Shown: in pieces, positions 5,104 through 5,403 of the stretch | Layout: every line of letters begins with the position of its first letter | How positions within the stretch are numbered: position 1 is the first letter of the stretch | NCBI GenBank assembly: GCA_029256345.1 | Contig: JAQSYC010000318.1 | Span: 1-5,403 of the forward strand | Length of the DNA stretch: 5,403 bases | Source: Clostridia bacterium | Lineage (GTDB): Bacteria > Bacillota > Clostridia > Lachnospirales > Cellulosilyticaceae | Direction: 5' to 3' | Notes under the pieces: model-generated | Databases searched by the model: none | What the model was told of the DNA's origin: nothing | The model's input: the letters and a program-made list of their open reading frames with translations, nothing else | Program-made: the position numbers and the translations under genes

Positions 5104-5403
5104 GTGTTGCAAAACAGGAAAAGGACAGATAATGAAAAGATAATATTAGCTAAGATAAGAGAATGCGGTGCTATGACCAAATATGATTTAGCAGAGAAGA
5201 TGAATATAAGTATCCCTACAGTTACGACTAATGTGAATAAACTCTTAAATGAAGAGGTTTTAAAAGAGGTAGGCGTGCTGGAAGTAGACTATGGACGTAA
5301 GCCGATACTTATAGATATCAACTATGAGAGATACTTCAGTATCGGCATAGATATTCAAAAAAATCATATCTATTGCTGTTTGATGAACCTAAAATTCGAA
5401 ATC
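5104..5403 (+). CDS. ROK-family transcriptional regulator (XylR/NagC-like), 5' part only
   Basis: Only the first 100 codons are in the window; the frame is open to the last base, and full proteins of this family are about 380-400 residues. Residues 12-53 form a winged helix-turn-helix: KIILAKIRECGAMTKYDLAE, then the recognition helix around SIPTVTTNVNKLL. The wing carries GRKP at 64-67. FSIGIDIQKNHI at 78-89 begins the ROK sugar-kinase-like domain. Such proteins usually repress sugar-uptake or catabolism genes and respond to a sugar or sugar phosphate; the ligand here is unknown. Three start codons lie in a row in frame: GTG 5101, GTG 5104 and TTG 5107. The strong AGGAGG at 5093-5098 is 2, 5 or 8 bases away, so 5104 or 5107 is favoured. 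It follows the recR hairpin and appears to be a separate unit. Confidence 0.85.
   Translation, partial: MLQNRKRTDNEKIILAKIRECGAMTKYDLAEKMNISIPTVTTNVNKLLNEEVLKEVGVLEVDYGRKPILIDINYERYFSIGIDIQKNHIYCCLMNLKFEI

Overview
The window looks like chromosomal DNA of a low-GC Gram-positive bacterium of the class Clostridia. The evidence is the AT-rich sequence, strong AGGAGG-type ribosome binding sites, intrinsic terminators and the Firmicutes-type dnaX-ybaB-recR cluster. The genus cannot be fixed from the sequence alone. All convincing genes are on the + strand.

Layout: (1) 1-1247 is the end of a phosphate-uptake operon. It holds pstB (PstB ATPase), a small lipoprotein gene that is split by a reading-frame change, and a terminator. 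No phoU follows pstB here. (2) 1336-1512 is a stand-alone initiator tRNA-fMet unit with its own extended -10 promoter and a strong terminator. (3) 1579-2235 is a pentapeptide-repeat protein whose true start is probably an ATG, not the TTG 12 bases upstream. A long perfect hairpin follows it. (4) 2365-4961 is the replication/repair operon dnaX-ybaB-recR. The genes are tightly packed and the cluster ends at an AT-rich hairpin. (5) 5007-5403 is a promoter/operator-like region and the first 100 codons of a ROK-family (XylR/NagC-like) repressor that runs off the window.

How the genes relate: PstB powers high-affinity phosphate import. DnaX is the clamp-loader subunit of DNA polymerase III, YbaB is a small DNA-binding protein and RecR works with RecFO in gap repair, so the operon joins replication and recombinational repair. 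The tRNA and the pentapeptide protein appear to be separate transcription units.

I see no new multi-gene system. The most notable point is in dnaX. The open frame is intact, but about 35 residues that normally follow the SRC motif are absent, including the highly conserved sensor-2 segment (GxxRDALSLLDQ). Together with the frameshifted lipoprotein, this is either real gene change or a sign of sequence/assembly error, and read mapping would decide.
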